DNA of 64,000 nt from Comamonadaceae bacterium (GCA_947450695.1 CANFWV010000005.1:1-64000); one strand, 5' to 3'. Positions 23,028-33,642 are shown, counted from the stretch's first letter. Translations and numbers: made by a program. The notes: generated by a model from the sequence alone, not told the origin.

Positions 23028-24269
23028 TCAACGCGAGAGGAACGAGGGCACTTCCATGCCTTTGCCTTGGAGCGCGGTGCCAGCCTGCCGGACGCGGTCG
23101 CCGGGTAGCGCTTTTTCAGTTTGTGGAATGGCCAGATCGCCCTCCTGCAAACCACTCGCGATTTCGATCGTGCCAATGCCGCTCAGCCCGAGCTTGACCG
23201 GCACCCGCACAGCGCGTTGGTCTTGCAGCATCAAGACCCACGGTGCGGCACTGTCTGACTCACGTACAGCGGCAGCAGGCAACACCAAAGCGTTGGGACG
23301 ATTAGCGCCGATGAGCTCCACCGACACCGTCATGTCAGGCTTGAGGAATGCAGGTGGCTGCGGCACCGCCAGACGCACCTCAACCGTGCCGCGTTGCAGA
23401 TCTACCGCCGGGCCAATGTAGCTCAATTGGGCCGCAAAAGGCTGGGCCGGATAGGCATCGGCCGCAGCCTTGGCGGGCATCCCAAGCGCCAACATATGCA
23501 GATGCTTTTCATCAATGCCGGCGTCAATGCGCGTACGACCCGCAGCCAATCCCAGCAACACCCGTCCAGGCTGAGCCATCGTGCCAGGTTCGACATTGCG
23601 AACCAGCACCATGCCATCGACCGGGCTGGTAATGGCCAAACGTGCTAGCCGGGCCTCGGCCATTTGCACGGCAGCCGATGCTTGCTCCACCCGCACAGCG
23701 GCCAGACCACTTTCAACGCCATGCGGCTGATTCGCCTCAGCCTGCACGTGCGCAGAACGCAAGGCGCTCGCCGCCGACTCAAGCGCACGCCGGGCTTCAT
23801 CCAGTTTTTGCTGTGAGAAAAAGCCTTGCGCCACAAGCGCTTCAGACCGCCGAAATTCACTGTCGGCATTGCGCCAGGCCGCATCAGCCTGCACCACCGT
23901 TTGCACCGCCACCGGGGCGGTCACCGTCGCTTGCTGGGTCGCCCGATTACGCGCCTCACCCAATGCGGCCTTGGCCTGCTGCAAGGCGGCGCGTGCTTCA
24001 GCATCAGACAAGCGCACCAGCAATTGGCCCGCCTTGACTTGATCGCCTTCACGCACCAGCACAGCTAACACGGTCGCCGTGACTTCTGCTGCAAGTTCGA
24101 TGCGGGCCGGCGCATTTAATCGGCCCGTCGCGACCACCGACTGGCGTAAATTGCTGCGCAGTACAGGCACCACCTGAACCGGTGTTCCGCGTTGCTGCAA
24201 CAACAGCGCACCCGTCAACAACACAACGAGCGTCACGACGGCAATGGCCCACTTCTGGCGAGGTTTCAT
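23028..24269 (-). CDS. Periplasmic adaptor (membrane-fusion) subunit of the efflux ABC system
   Basis: Lipoyl/HlyD domain: VLVREGDQVKAGQLLVRLSDAEARAALQQAKA...; same operon as ATPase and permease. Confidence 0.88.
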   Translation of the reverse strand: MKPRQKWAIAVVTLVVLLTGALLLQQRGTPVQVVPVLRSNLRQSVVATGRLNAPARIELAAEVTATVLAVLVREGDQVKAGQLLVRLSDAEARAALQQAKAALGEARNRATQQATVTAPVAVQTVVQADAAWRNADSEFRRSEALVAQGFFSQQKLDEARRALESAASALRSAHVQAEANQPHGVESGLAAVRVEQASAAVQMAEARLARLAITSPVDGMVLVRNVEPGTMAQPGRVLLGLAAGRTRIDAGIDEKHLHMLALGMPAKAAADAYPAQPFAAQLSYIGPAVDLQRGTVEVRLAVPQPPAFLKPDMTVSVELIGANRPNALVLPAAAVRESDSAAPWVLMLQDQRAVRVPVKLGLSGIGTIEIASGLQEGDLAIPQTEKALPGDRVRQAGTALQGKGMEVPSFLSR

Positions 24270-24342
24270 AACTTAAGAATAGCAGCGCCAGACAAAATTC
24301 TATTGACCAGCATCATCTACTACCCGATTAGCCCGCGCCCCT

Positions 24343-24915
24343 TTAGCCTGCGTTTGCCTCTTGTTTAGCCAAGCGCTCGCTCTTCCAGTAAACATCGTCA
24401 CCGCCATTCATGCGGTTGAGCACGCGTGACAACACAAACAGCAAGTCGCTAAGTCGGTTGAGGTACTGGCGTGGTGACTCGTTAAGCGCTTCGGCCAAGT
24501 CCAGCGCTACTACCGCGCGTTCAGCACGACGCGCCACCGTCCGACAGACGTGGGCTAACGCAGCAGCGCGTGTGCCTGCGGGCAAGATGAACTCCTGCAG
24601 GCGCGGCAAGGCAGCATTGTATTTTTCAAGTGCAGTGTCGAGCGTAATGACCGCTTCTGGTTTGAGCAGTTCAAAGCCAGGAATGGAGAGTTCGCCGCCG
24701 AGATTGAACAACTGGTGTTGCACTTCAATCAGCAACGCGCGCACATCGGCGGCCATGTCTTCGCACAGCAGCACACCGATATTCGAGTTGAGCTCATCGA
24801 CATCGCCCATGGCATGCACCCGCAAGCTGTCTTTGGAGACGCGGGTGTTGTCGCCCAAGCCGGTGGTGCCGTTGTCGCCGGTGCGCGTGGCAATTTGGGT
24901 GAGTCGATTGGCCAT
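24343..24915 (-). CDS. Cob(I)yrinic acid a,c-diamide adenosyltransferase (PduO type)
   Basis: MANRLTQIATRTGDNGTTGLGDNTRVSKDSLRVHAMGDVDELNSNIG ... CRTVARRAERAVVAL. Confidence 0.93.
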   Translation of the reverse strand: MANRLTQIATRTGDNGTTGLGDNTRVSKDSLRVHAMGDVDELNSNIGVLLCEDMAADVRALLIEVQHQLFNLGGELSIPGFELLKPEAVITLDTALEKYNAALPRLQEFILPAGTRAAALAHVCRTVARRAERAVVALDLAEALNESPRQYLNRLSDLLFVLSRVLNRMNGGDDVYWKSERLAKQEANAG

Positions 24916-25047
24916 GGGGTTCCCGTCAATAAGTTGCAAGTCTCAGCGGAGCTGCTACCCGTTTTTGCCGGTGCGCGCCGAATCGATGATTATTCACGAC
25001 TTAGATCACGCCAGCGTAAACTTCAAAAAACACGCTGGAGACACACT

Positions 25048-26469
25048 ATGAACGCACCGCTACCAGTCCATTTACTTCCCGAGATTCAACAACGCGAGAC
25101 ACCGACTGCATTGATTGCGGCGCTCAAAGCGCGCTTTGCGGAGCGCTGTTCAACGGCGCTGGTGGTCCGCGAGCAGCACGGCCGCGATGAGTCGTCATTT
25201 GCATCGCCCCCACCCGCCGCCGTGGTGTTTGCCGAGAACACCAACGACGTAGTTGACGCCGTCAGACTCGCCAGTCAATATAACGTGCCGGTCATTCCGT
25301 TTGGCGTCGGCTCCTCGCTAGAAGGGCATTTGCTGGCGGTGCAAGGCGGCATCAGCATCGACATGGGCGGCATGAACCGCGTGCTGTCGATCAATGCTGA
25401 AGACTTGACGGTGACGGTGCAGGCAGGCGTGACGCGCAAACAGCTCAACGAAGCCGTCAAAAGCACAGGTTTGTTTTTCCCGATTGACCCCGGCGCAGAT
25501 GCAACGCTGGGCGGCATGAGCGCCACCCGCGCCAGCGGCACCAACGCCGTGCGCTACGGCACCATGCGCGAGAACGTGCTGGCGCTGGAAGTGGTGACCG
25601 CCAGTAGCGACGTCATTCGCACGGGCACGCGAGCGAAGAAATCATCCGCCGGTTACGACCTGACGCGCCTGATGGTGGGCAGCGAAGGAACGCTAGGCGT
25701 TATCACCGAAATCACCGTCAAACTGTACCCGCTGCCCGAGGCGATTTCGGCTGCGATCTGCTCGTTCCCTAGTATTGAAGCCGCGGTGCGCACGACGATT
25801 GAAATCATTCAGATGGGCGTGCCGATTGCCCGCGTAGAGCTGATCGACGCCAACTCGGTGCGCATGGTGAATGCGCATTCGAAGCTGTCATTGCGCGAAG
25901 AACCCATGCTGTTGATGGAGTTTCACGGCTCGCCGACAGGCGTCAAAGAACAAGCCGAACTGGTACAAGAGTTGGCCCATGATCACGGCGGTAACGCCTT
26001 TGAATGGGCCAGCACGGCCGAAGAGCGCACGCGGTTATGGACGGCTAGGCACAACGCCTACTTCGCAGCCGTGCAGTCGCGTCCAGGTTGCCGGGTTATT
26101 TCAACCGACACCTGCGTGCCGATTTCGCGTCTCGCAGACTGCTTGCTCGACTCCATCACTGAAGCTGATGCCAGCGGCATTCCGTATTTTTTAGTCGGCC
26201 ATGTTGGCGATGGCAACTTTCACTTTGGCTACTTGATTGATCCGACGCAACCCAAAGAGCGCGAAGTGGCCGAGGCCTTGAACCATCAACTGGTGAATCG
26301 CGCACTCAGGCTAGAAGGCACCTGCACTGGCGAGCACGGCGTAGGTCTGCATAAAATGAATTTTCTGATGACCGAAACCGGCGACGGTGCAGTGAACATG
26401 ATGCGCACGATCAAGCGTGCGCTGGATCCAAAAAACATCATGAATCCGGGGAAGATTTTTACACTTTAA
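25048..26469 (+). CDS. FAD-binding oxidase (D-lactate dehydrogenase/GlcD family)
   Basis: VIPFGVGSSLEGHLLAVQGGISIDMGGMNRVLSI... GEHGVGLHKMNFL... PKNIMNPGKIF; ORF-track start over-extended. Confidence 0.9.
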   Translation: MNAPLPVHLLPEIQQRETPTALIAALKARFAERCSTALVVREQHGRDESSFASPPPAAVVFAENTNDVVDAVRLASQYNVPVIPFGVGSSLEGHLLAVQGGISIDMGGMNRVLSINAEDLTVTVQAGVTRKQLNEAVKSTGLFFPIDPGADATLGGMSATRASGTNAVRYGTMRENVLALEVVTASSDVIRTGTRAKKSSAGYDLTRLMVGSEGTLGVITEITVKLYPLPEAISAAICSFPSIEAAVRTTIEIIQMGVPIARVELIDANSVRMVNAHSKLSLREEPMLLMEFHGSPTGVKEQAELVQELAHDHGGNAFEWASTAEERTRLWTARHNAYFAAVQSRPGCRVISTDTCVPISRLADCLLDSITEADASGIPYFLVGHVGDGNFHFGYLIDPTQPKEREVAEALNHQLVNRALRLEGTCTGEHGVGLHKMNFLMTETGDGAVNMMRTIKRALDPKNIMNPGKIFTL

Positions 26470-26513
26470 GTCACCACAATTTTAGCAAGACCTGTAGCGC
26501 GCGGTTGGTTCGT

Positions 26514-26987
26514 TCACGACCACAATCGACGCGGCATGGGCGGTGCATGCCGAGCGTTCATGGCGTTCATGAGCAGGCAAAAAATGGTCAAAAACCGCAG
26601 TGCAATCAACGCGACAATCCAATGCGATGACGTTTGGCCCAAATACACATAGGCATTGAAATAGTCGAGTAACAAGGCGATGACGCTAACGCCCAGTATG
26701 TACAGAGATACCTTTTCGAAATACCAGTCCTTCAGGTAGCTGTACATGTAAAGGCCACTGATCAAAATGACAAAGCTGGCGCGGTACTTGAAATAGATCT
26801 CCAATGTTCCAGCACTGGCACCCGCGTCAAATTGCCCTGTTGCAATCCCTGGGTAATACAACAACTTTAGGGTAAAAGTCACCACTGCCGCAAGCAAATA
26901 AGCCATGCGATATTTGAACCAGGTGTCGATGCCGGCATTAGCCGAACGCACCTGCTTAGAAAACACGGACACAAGCACGTCCGGCAA
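26514..26987 (-). CDS. Multi-pass membrane protein, unknown function
   Basis: Four hydrophobic helices; no family recognised. Confidence 0.55.
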   Translation of the reverse strand: MPDVLVSVFSKQVRSANAGIDTWFKYRMAYLLAAVVTFTLKLLYYPGIATGQFDAGASAGTLEIYFKYRASFVILISGLYMYSYLKDWYFEKVSLYILGVSVIALLLDYFNAYVYLGQTSSHWIVALIALRFLTIFCLLMNAMNARHAPPMPRRLWS

Positions 26988-27141
26988 CGCGTGGCATATT
27001 ACAGGGCGCTGTCACGCCATCAACTGTTCTACCAAGATGCGATTTTGCTTGGAGCATATTGGACTGATGTGAAGCTTGTAAAACTTAACTTGGATCGCCG
27101 ATCAAATCTGTTGGACGAGCCCGCGAAGTGTAATTTAAAGT

Positions 27142-28077
27142 TTACTTACCCCCGCGCAAACGTTCGATCAGACCATTCAGCTCGTCCAATGAGGCAAACT
27201 GAATCGCCAGCTCACCCATGTCTTCACGGCGCCCATTGCGTTTGACCTGTTTTTTCACGCGCACCTCGACCTCGGCCATGAGCAGATCTGCCAATTCTTC
27301 TTCGACCCGGCGCGTGTCACGCGACTTTTCTTTGGTGACTTTCTGCGGCTTCAGGGAGAACTCAGCGCTGAGTTTTTTGACCAGACTCTCCGCCTCTCGA
27401 ACCGACATTTTCTTAGCCGCAATTTGGTTTGCCGCGGTGATTTGCGTGGCACGGTCTAGCGCCAAAAGCGCCCGCGCATGGCCCATGTCGATGTCGCCGG
27501 CCATCAGCATGATTTGCACCGGATCGGCCAAATTGAGCAGACGTAGCAGGTTGCTGGCGGCGCTGCGTGAGCGCCCAACGGCTTGTGCCGCCAGTTCATG
27601 AGTGAGTCCAAACTCCTTTACCAAGCGTTGTAAACCTTGGGCTTCTTCCAAGGGATTCAAGTCTTCGCGCTGAATATTTTCGATCAACGCCATGGCTGCG
27701 GCTGACTCGTCAGGCACATCGCGAACCAGCACCGGCACGCTGTCGAGGCCGGCCAATTTGGCCGCTCTGAAGCGTCGTTCGCCGGCGATGATTTCGTACT
27801 TTCCATCGTTGGCGCCACGGGTCAAGCGCCGCACCAAAATCGGCTGCATGATGCCCTGAACTTTGATGGACTCGGCCAACTCATAGAGCGCGCCTTCGTC
27901 CATGCGGGTACGTGGTTGATACTGGCCCGCCACCATATCGCTCAACCGCAGCGAAGCCGGCAAGCCGGGGCTATTGGCTTCACTGCCGTTTTCAAGCACG
28001 TTCGCCGATTCGCTGACGGTGGGGCCTAGCAAGGCTTGCAATCCGCGGCCTAGGCCTTTAGGTTTTTTAGTGACCAT
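27142..28077 (-). CDS. parB: Chromosome-partitioning protein ParB
   Basis: MVTKKPKGLGRGLQALLG..., GERRFRAAKLAGL, ENIQREDLNPLEEAQ, parS-binding HTH. Confidence 0.95.
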   Translation of the reverse strand: MVTKKPKGLGRGLQALLGPTVSESANVLENGSEANSPGLPASLRLSDMVAGQYQPRTRMDEGALYELAESIKVQGIMQPILVRRLTRGANDGKYEIIAGERRFRAAKLAGLDSVPVLVRDVPDESAAAMALIENIQREDLNPLEEAQGLQRLVKEFGLTHELAAQAVGRSRSAASNLLRLLNLADPVQIMLMAGDIDMGHARALLALDRATQITAANQIAAKKMSVREAESLVKKLSAEFSLKPQKVTKEKSRDTRRVEEELADLLMAEVEVRVKKQVKRNGRREDMGELAIQFASLDELNGLIERLRGGK

Positions 28078-28124
28078 TTTCTTGTCTTTCAGGTTTCGAA
28101 GCATCAATGTGCGGAGAAAACGGC

Positions 28125-28691
28125 TCAGGTGGACGGCGGTGCCTGAACCTGTGCTCGTAATTTTTGTAATTGGGCATGGCCTTCGGGCCAGTCGCCGAGC
28201 TGGCTGTCAGCGTTCAGATGTCCCATCAAGCCTGCGCTCACCCAGTGAGCACCCCATGCATCGGCAAACTGGCGCGCGCGCTCAGAGCTGCAGTACGAGT
28301 CGTTCTCGCTACCCATCAACACGCTGGTAAAGGGCAAGCGTTGCATCGGTACGGGCGACCAGCTGGTCAGCACGGGGCGTAGGGCCTCCTGATCGGGATC
28401 GCCCGGCGCCACCAACAATGCGGCTTTGACGCGGTGCGTGTTTTTCGAGTGGGAAGCCCAAGCGGCGACCAATTGGCAGCCGAGGCTGTGCGCTACCAGC
28501 AGCACGGGTTCGTCTTGCGCTCCCGTTAACAGGACATCTTCGAGCCGCGAGATCCAGTCGCCACGCAAAGGCCGCAGCCACTCGTGCTGCTCGACACGCT
28601 GATAGCCGTGCACGGCTTCCCACCGACTTTGCCAATGCGACGGGCCGCTGTTTTGCCAGCCGGGGAGTATGAGCACGGCAAAAGAGTTCAT
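28125..28691 (-). CDS. RBBP9/YdeN-family alpha/beta hydrolase
   Basis: MNSFAVLILPGWQNSGPSHWQSRWE...LLVAHSLGCQLVAAWA...GMLNADSQLGDWPEG-type ending. Confidence 0.88.
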   Translation of the reverse strand: MNSFAVLILPGWQNSGPSHWQSRWEAVHGYQRVEQHEWLRPLRGDWISRLEDVLLTGAQDEPVLLVAHSLGCQLVAAWASHSKNTHRVKAALLVAPGDPDQEALRPVLTSWSPVPMQRLPFTSVLMGSENDSYCSSERARQFADAWGAHWVSAGLMGHLNADSQLGDWPEGHAQLQKLRAQVQAPPST

Positions 28692-28704
28692 GAGGCTCCG
28701 CCCT

Positions 28705-29490
28705 TCACATGGCCTTGATGCGCTCGACCATCTCAGCCGCAAAAGCCACAAAGGCTTGTGCGCCTTTGGAGGCCGGGTCAAAAACCACCCCCGGCACACC
28801 ATAGCTTGGCGCCTCAGCCAAACGTACATTGCGCGGGATAACGGTGTTGAAAACCTTGTCGCCAAAGTGCTGCTTGAGCTGCTCGCTGACCTGCAGCTGT
28901 AGCGTGATGCGGGGGTCAAACATAACCCGTAGCAAGCCAATGATGGCAAGTTCTTTGTTGAGGTTGGCATGCACCTGCTTGATGGTGTTGACCAGATCGG
29001 TCAGACCTTCCAGCGCGAAATACTCACACTGCATGGGCACGATCACACCGTGCGCGCAGCACAAGCCATTCAGCGTGAGCATGGAAAGCGACGGCGGGCA
29101 GTCGATCAGTACAAAGTCATATTGACTGGCGACCTCGCCAATCGCCTGACGCAGCCGTTTTTCCCGGCGCTCGACGTCGACTAACTCGACCTCCGCGCCC
29201 GCGAGCTCCCGATTAGCGCCCAGCACGTCATAGCTACAACCCGCATCCACCAGCTTTTGACTGGTGACGCGCGCCTCTTCAATCGTCGCCGACTCCAGCA
29301 GAACGTCGTACACCGTAAGTTCAAGTTGCCGCTTGTCGACGCCCGAACCCATGGTGGCATTGCCTTGCGGGTCGAGATCAATCATCAGTACCCGCTGACC
29401 GACTAGCGCCAAGCCAGCCGCCAGATTGACCGTGGTAGTGGTCTTGCCCACACCGCCCTTTTGGTTGGCTACACAGAATATTTTGGCCAT
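28705..29490 (-). CDS. parA: Chromosome-partitioning ATPase ParA
   Basis: MAKIFCVANQKGGVGKTTTTVNLAAGLA, DLDPQGNATMGSG. Confidence 0.96.
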   Translation of the reverse strand: MAKIFCVANQKGGVGKTTTTVNLAAGLALVGQRVLMIDLDPQGNATMGSGVDKRQLELTVYDVLLESATIEEARVTSQKLVDAGCSYDVLGANRELAGAEVELVDVERREKRLRQAIGEVASQYDFVLIDCPPSLSMLTLNGLCCAHGVIVPMQCEYFALEGLTDLVNTIKQVHANLNKELAIIGLLRVMFDPRITLQLQVSEQLKQHFGDKVFNTVIPRNVRLAEAPSYGVPGVVFDPASKGAQAFVAFAAEMVERIKAM

Positions 29491-29552
29491 AGAGGTGGTA
29501 ACGCTTGAAAAAGGGATTGCTTAAGCACAAGGAGAGCGCTGACCATCAGCGC

Positions 29553-30179
29553 TTAGCGGGACAAGGCCAGCTTGAAGCCGAAGCCAATCAAAAAAATACC
29601 CGCTACTTTTTCAAGCGCAGATGAGATACGGGGGTTGGCGCGCAGGCGCGCAGCCAAAAAATGGGTCAGCAGCACGGCACTGAGGCCGTAGACAAAAGTC
29701 AATCCAGCAATGGTCGCCGACATCACGCCAAAAGTAGTGAGCCCTTGATGCAGAACCGGGTCGACAAACAACGGAAAGAACGCCATGTAAAAAACGATGG
29801 CCTTGGGGTTCAGCACGGTGATGAGCATACTTTGACGAAAGTAATGCCCAGTTTTCATTTTAAGAATCGGTGCATCGCCAGATTTCGCCCGCAGCAACTT
29901 GGCACCCAGCCAAGCCAGATAAACCGCCCCCAACCACTGCACCAGATGAAAGGCTGCCGGGTTTGTGGCGAGCAAAGCGGACACACCCGCCACAGCAGCC
30001 CACAGCAACACTTGATCGCCAGCCATCACGCCGAACGTTGCGCCCATGCCACCAACTAGCCCCCCCTTGCCGGTCGACGTGATCAAGGCCAGATTACCCG
30101 GACCGGGTATAGCCAAGAATACGATGATGGCGATGACGAAAGCGCCGTAATCTGCTACACCGGCAAAAGAACCCAGCAT
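29553..30179 (-). CDS. LysE-family amino-acid exporter
   Basis: FLAIPGPGNLALITSTGKGG..., LysE topology. Confidence 0.88.
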   Translation of the reverse strand: MLGSFAGVADYGAFVIAIIVFLAIPGPGNLALITSTGKGGLVGGMGATFGVMAGDQVLLWAAVAGVSALLATNPAAFHLVQWLGAVYLAWLGAKLLRAKSGDAPILKMKTGHYFRQSMLITVLNPKAIVFYMAFFPLFVDPVLHQGLTTFGVMSATIAGLTFVYGLSAVLLTHFLAARLRANPRISSALEKVAGIFLIGFGFKLALSR

Positions 30180-30231
30180 GAAATATCCTTGAATTGAGGG
30201 GTGAGTTTACGTCAGCTATCGCGCGGACAAC

Positions 30232-30897
30232 TCAGATCGACTTCAACCAGACCACGCACCTATCGGCATTCAAACCCGGAACCACTAACTGTTCCACGTG
30301 AAACACTGACACCCCGGCAGGCAGCATTGCGAGCTCATTCTCAGGATGTTTACCTTTCAACGCCATCCAAACACCCTCTGGCGCCAAAGCCTTGACCGAC
30401 CACGAAGTGAAGTCAGCCAAGGAGGCGAAGGCGCGCGAACAGATCACGTCAAAGGGCTCGGAGATGGTTTCAACGCGCGCATGCAAGCCGGTCAAATTGG
30501 TTAAACCCAAAGCCAGCGCCGCCTGCCTGATGAAGGCAGCCTTCTTGCCAACAGTGTCGACACAAGTCACAGACAAGGCCGGACAGCAAATGGCAAAGAC
30601 CACCCCCGGGAGTCCAGCGCCAGAGCCGACATCCAGCAGCCTGGTTCGGCCCCGGCCTCCATCTGGCAAGCTGCTACTCAACAAATACTTTCGCAAGGGC
30701 AGCACCGCCGCCAAACTATCCAGCAGATGATGGGTCAACATCTCCGCCGGATCGCGCACGGCGGTAAGGTTGTAAACCTTGGTCCACTTGCCAATCAAGT
30801 CCTGGTAATCAAGCAGGCTACGAACTTGCGAATCCGAGAGATCCAACGCCAAGGACTTCAGCCCAGCGCGAAGTACCGCTTCATTACCCAGCATCAT
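30232..30897 (-). CDS. rsmG: 16S rRNA (guanine527-N7)-methyltransferase RsmG
   Basis: [46 protein letters not shown]. Confidence 0.95.
   Translation of the reverse strand: MMLGNEAVLRAGLKSLALDLSDSQVRSLLDYQDLIGKWTKVYNLTAVRDPAEMLTHHLLDSLAAVLPLRKYLLSSSLPDGGRGRTRLLDVGSGAGLPGVVFAICCPALSVTCVDTVGKKAAFIRQAALALGLTNLTGLHARVETISEPFDVICSRAFASLADFTSWSVKALAPEGVWMALKGKHPENELAMLPAGVSVFHVEQLVVPGLNADRCVVWLKSI
30290..30305. promoter_or_regulatory. parS centromere site (one mismatch), inside rsmG
   Basis: TGTTCCACGTGAAACA versus consensus TGTTTCACGTGAAACA. Confidence 0.88.
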
Positions 30898-32933
30898 GTC
30901 GGCGCCTTAGCAGACCGCCCAACACTCCCAGCTTGTTCAAGCTCAGGCTTTGTAACGCCACTCCACAGGTTCTTTTTCAAATGAACCAACAAAAGCGAAA
31001 TGGTCGCCGGCGTGACGCCAGAAATGCGCGATGCTAAGCCGAGAGTCTCCGGCCTGTGCTTCGCCAGCTTTTGCCGCGCCTCAAAACTCAGCGCCGTAAC
31101 CTGCAAATAATCCAATTCCGGGGGCAACTTCAGATTCTCATAATGGGCTGAACGCTCAACTTCCGACTTTTGCAAATCGATGTAGCCCGCGTACTTGGCT
31201 ACTATTTCAATCTGTTCAATCACCGCCTTGAGCATGTCAGCCGGCAGTTGCGCTTCACGCGAAGCAGCCAAACCAGCGCTTTCCGCACCCACTCCCGAGG
31301 TCGGCATTTCGGCGCCTGCAAACCGCCCGCCATCCAAAGACATCAAACTAGCGTAATCGACGTCCGGACGACGCAGCAAGTCCAGCAAGTTGTACTCACG
31401 CTCAATCGCCTTGCCCAGCACACGCTCGGCTTCCGCTACGGGCAGATTATTTGGATGAACCCACAAGGCCCGAAGTCGCTGTGTTTCACGTGAAACAGCA
31501 TCGCGCTTACGGTTAAAGGCATCCCAACGGGCGTCATCGACCAAGCCAAGCTCCCGGCCCTTTTCGGTCAAGCGCATGTCGGCATTGTCTTCACGCAACA
31601 TCAATCGGTACTCAGCACGACTGGTGAACATGCGGTAGGGCTCGGTCACGCCCTTGGTGATGAGGTCGTCCACCAACACGCCTAGGTAAGCTTCGTCGCG
31701 ACGCGGTAACCAGGCATCTTTGCCTTGGCACTGCAACGCCGCATTGATGCCAGCGAACAGGCCTTGAGCCGCGGCCTCCTCGTAACCCGTCGTGCCGTTG
31801 ATCTGGCCTGCAAAAAACAAGCCGCCAATCGCCCGGGTTTCGAAGCTGCTTTTCAGTGAGCGCGGATCAAAGTAGTCGTATTCAATCGCGTAGCCGGGCC
31901 GCAGGATGTGAGCGTTTTCCATACCGGCCATAGAACGAACCAAGGCGTACTGGATGTCAAACGGCAGGCTGGTCGAGATGCCGTTGGGGTAAATCTCGTG
32001 CGTCGTCAAACCTTCCGGCTCCAAAAAAATCTGGTGACTGGTTTTGTCCGCAAAGCGGTTGATCTTGTCCTCCACACTCGGGCAATAGCGCGGGCCAACG
32101 CCGTCAATTTTGCCGGTGAACATGGGACTGCGGTCAAAGCCAGAGCGGATGATGTCGTGCGTGCGCTCATTGGTGTGCGTGATCCAGCAAGGCATTTGCT
32201 TGGGATGGGCAATGCCCGCACCCATGAAGCTGAACACCGGCACGTTGCTGCCCTCGCCGCCTGGCATGCCATCGCCAGGTTGAACGGTGCACTTGCTGAA
32301 GTCGATGCTGCGACCATCAAGTCGCGGCGGCGTACCGGTTTTGAGCCTGCCCTGCGGAAGCTTGAGCTCTTTCAAGCGCGCGCTGAGCGACACGGCGGGC
32401 GGATCACCGGCCCGGCCGGCCGCGTAGTTGTTCATGCCGACGTGGATCTTGCCGTCCAGAAAAGTCCCGGCCGTTAGCACGACAGCGCGGCCACGGAACT
32501 TGATGCCCACCTGCGTCACGGCACCCACCACCCGTTCACCCTCAACCAGCAAGTCGTCAACGGCTTGCTGAAACAGCCACAAATTGGGCTGGTTCTCCAG
32601 CATCCGGCGAATCGCCGCCTTATACAAAATACGGTCGGCCTGCGCCCGGGTGGCACGCACGGCCGGGCCCTTGCTGGAGTTGAGAATGCGGAACTGGATA
32701 CCGCCTTCGTCAGTGGCCAGCGCCATAGCACCACCCATCGCATCCACCTCTTTGACCAAGTGCCCCTTTCCAATACCGCCAATCGAGGGGTTGCAGCTCA
32801 TCTGGCCGAGGGTCTCGATGTTATGGCTGAGTAGCAAAGTCTTGCAGCCCATGCGGGCCGAGGCCAACGCAGCTTCGGTACCGGCATGGCCACCGCCAAC
32901 AACAATCACGTCAAATTCTTCAAGGTAAAACAT
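30894..32933 (-). CDS. mnmG: tRNA uridine-5-carboxymethylaminomethyl modification enzyme MnmG
   Basis: [59 protein letters not shown]. Confidence 0.97.
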   Translation of the reverse strand: MFYLEEFDVIVVGGGHAGTEAALASARMGCKTLLLSHNIETLGQMSCNPSIGGIGKGHLVKEVDAMGGAMALATDEGGIQFRILNSSKGPAVRATRAQADRILYKAAIRRMLENQPNLWLFQQAVDDLLVEGERVVGAVTQVGIKFRGRAVVLTAGTFLDGKIHVGMNNYAAGRAGDPPAVSLSARLKELKLPQGRLKTGTPPRLDGRSIDFSKCTVQPGDGMPGGEGSNVPVFSFMGAGIAHPKQMPCWITHTNERTHDIIRSGFDRSPMFTGKIDGVGPRYCPSVEDKINRFADKTSHQIFLEPEGLTTHEIYPNGISTSLPFDIQYALVRSMAGMENAHILRPGYAIEYDYFDPRSLKSSFETRAIGGLFFAGQINGTTGYEEAAAQGLFAGINAALQCQGKDAWLPRRDEAYLGVLVDDLITKGVTEPYRMFTSRAEYRLMLREDNADMRLTEKGRELGLVDDARWDAFNRKRDAVSRETQRLRALWVHPNNLPVAEAERVLGKAIEREYNLLDLLRRPDVDYASLMSLDGGRFAGAEMPTSGVGAESAGLAASREAQLPADMLKAVIEQIEIVAKYAGYIDLQKSEVERSAHYENLKLPPELDYLQVTALSFEARQKLAKHRPETLGLASRISGVTPATISLLLVHLKKNLWSGVTKPELEQAGSVGRSAKAPT
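31482..31497. promoter_or_regulatory. Perfect parS centromere site, inside mnmG
   Basis: TGTTTCACGTGAAACA exact match. Confidence 0.95.
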
Positions 32934-32936
32934 AGT

Positions 32937-33359
32937 TCAGACTTCTATCAGTTCAGTTTTCAGGCCCAGCGCTTCGGCGGCTTGCGCTTGGCGACGGTCA
33001 GCGGTCACAAAAAGGTCCACGCGTGCCGCACGAGCGGCGCCAATGTGCAGCGCCTCCGTGGCGCGCAGTCGGGTATTCTCCATGGCTTGAGTGGCATGCA
33101 CCTCGACCCGACTGTCCAGCGCCACCAGCGTGAAGTCGGCAAAGTCGTCTTGCACGATGGTCATAATGCGAGCGTAGTCATCGGCACTCACCAGCCCATC
33201 ATGGCGCTGGCGGTTCAAAGCGGACGCAATCTCGGTCTTGCAATGCGCGGCCACCACCAGCTCGCTGGCCCGCTCGCCTGCCGCCATCACCTGAGCCCGT
33301 CCGGGCTCGGCGTTGTAGCGCTTGTAGAGCGCTGAGGTGTCCATCAGGATACGCATCAC
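32937..33359 (-). CDS. PIN-domain toxin (VapC-like)
   Basis: RILMDTSALYKRY, TEIASALNR, EALHIGAARAARVDLFVTADRRQAQAAEALGL. Confidence 0.9.
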   Translation of the reverse strand: MMRILMDTSALYKRYNAEPGRAQVMAAGERASELVVAAHCKTEIASALNRQRHDGLVSADDYARIMTIVQDDFADFTLVALDSRVEVHATQAMENTRLRATEALHIGAARAARVDLFVTADRRQAQAAEALGLKTELIEV

Positions 33360-33601
33360 CAGCCCGCCTCGCGCTCTTCAACGATGAGCTGAGCACCCGT
33401 CTTCCCGTCAGGCCTGACGATGTGCAGCGGCTCAATCGCCCGCTTCCAGCTGGGCACTCGAGGGATTGCGGCACTGGTCACAGGCACCAGTTCAGCCACT
33501 GGCTTGCCGTGCCGCAAGATACGCACTGTCTCACCGCGCTCGACCAGATCAATCATGGCCGAAGCATTGGCTCGGAACTCACTCAAAGGGATGTTTTGCA
33601 T
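33356..33601 (-). CDS. Phd/YefM-family antitoxin
   Basis: MQNIPLSEFRANASAMIDLVERGETVRILRHGKPVAELVPV; 4-nt overlap with PIN toxin. Confidence 0.9.
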   Translation of the reverse strand: MQNIPLSEFRANASAMIDLVERGETVRILRHGKPVAELVPVTSAAIPRVPSWKRAIEPLHIVRPDGKTGAQLIVEEREAGW

Positions 33602-33614
33602 TACGGCCCGCTAG

Positions 33615-33642
33615 TTTTGTACAAAAATAATCAATTTGTACA
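33615..33642. promoter_or_regulatory. Candidate TA autoregulatory operator (paired TGTACA palindromes)
   Basis: TTTTGTACAAAAATAATCAATTTGTACA immediately upstream of the antitoxin start; two TGTACA cores 18 bp apart. Confidence 0.5.

Noticed and set aside
26991-27245. 84-aa plus-strand ORF between the membrane protein and parB
   Set aside because: Runs into the parB coding region antisense; no supporting motif.
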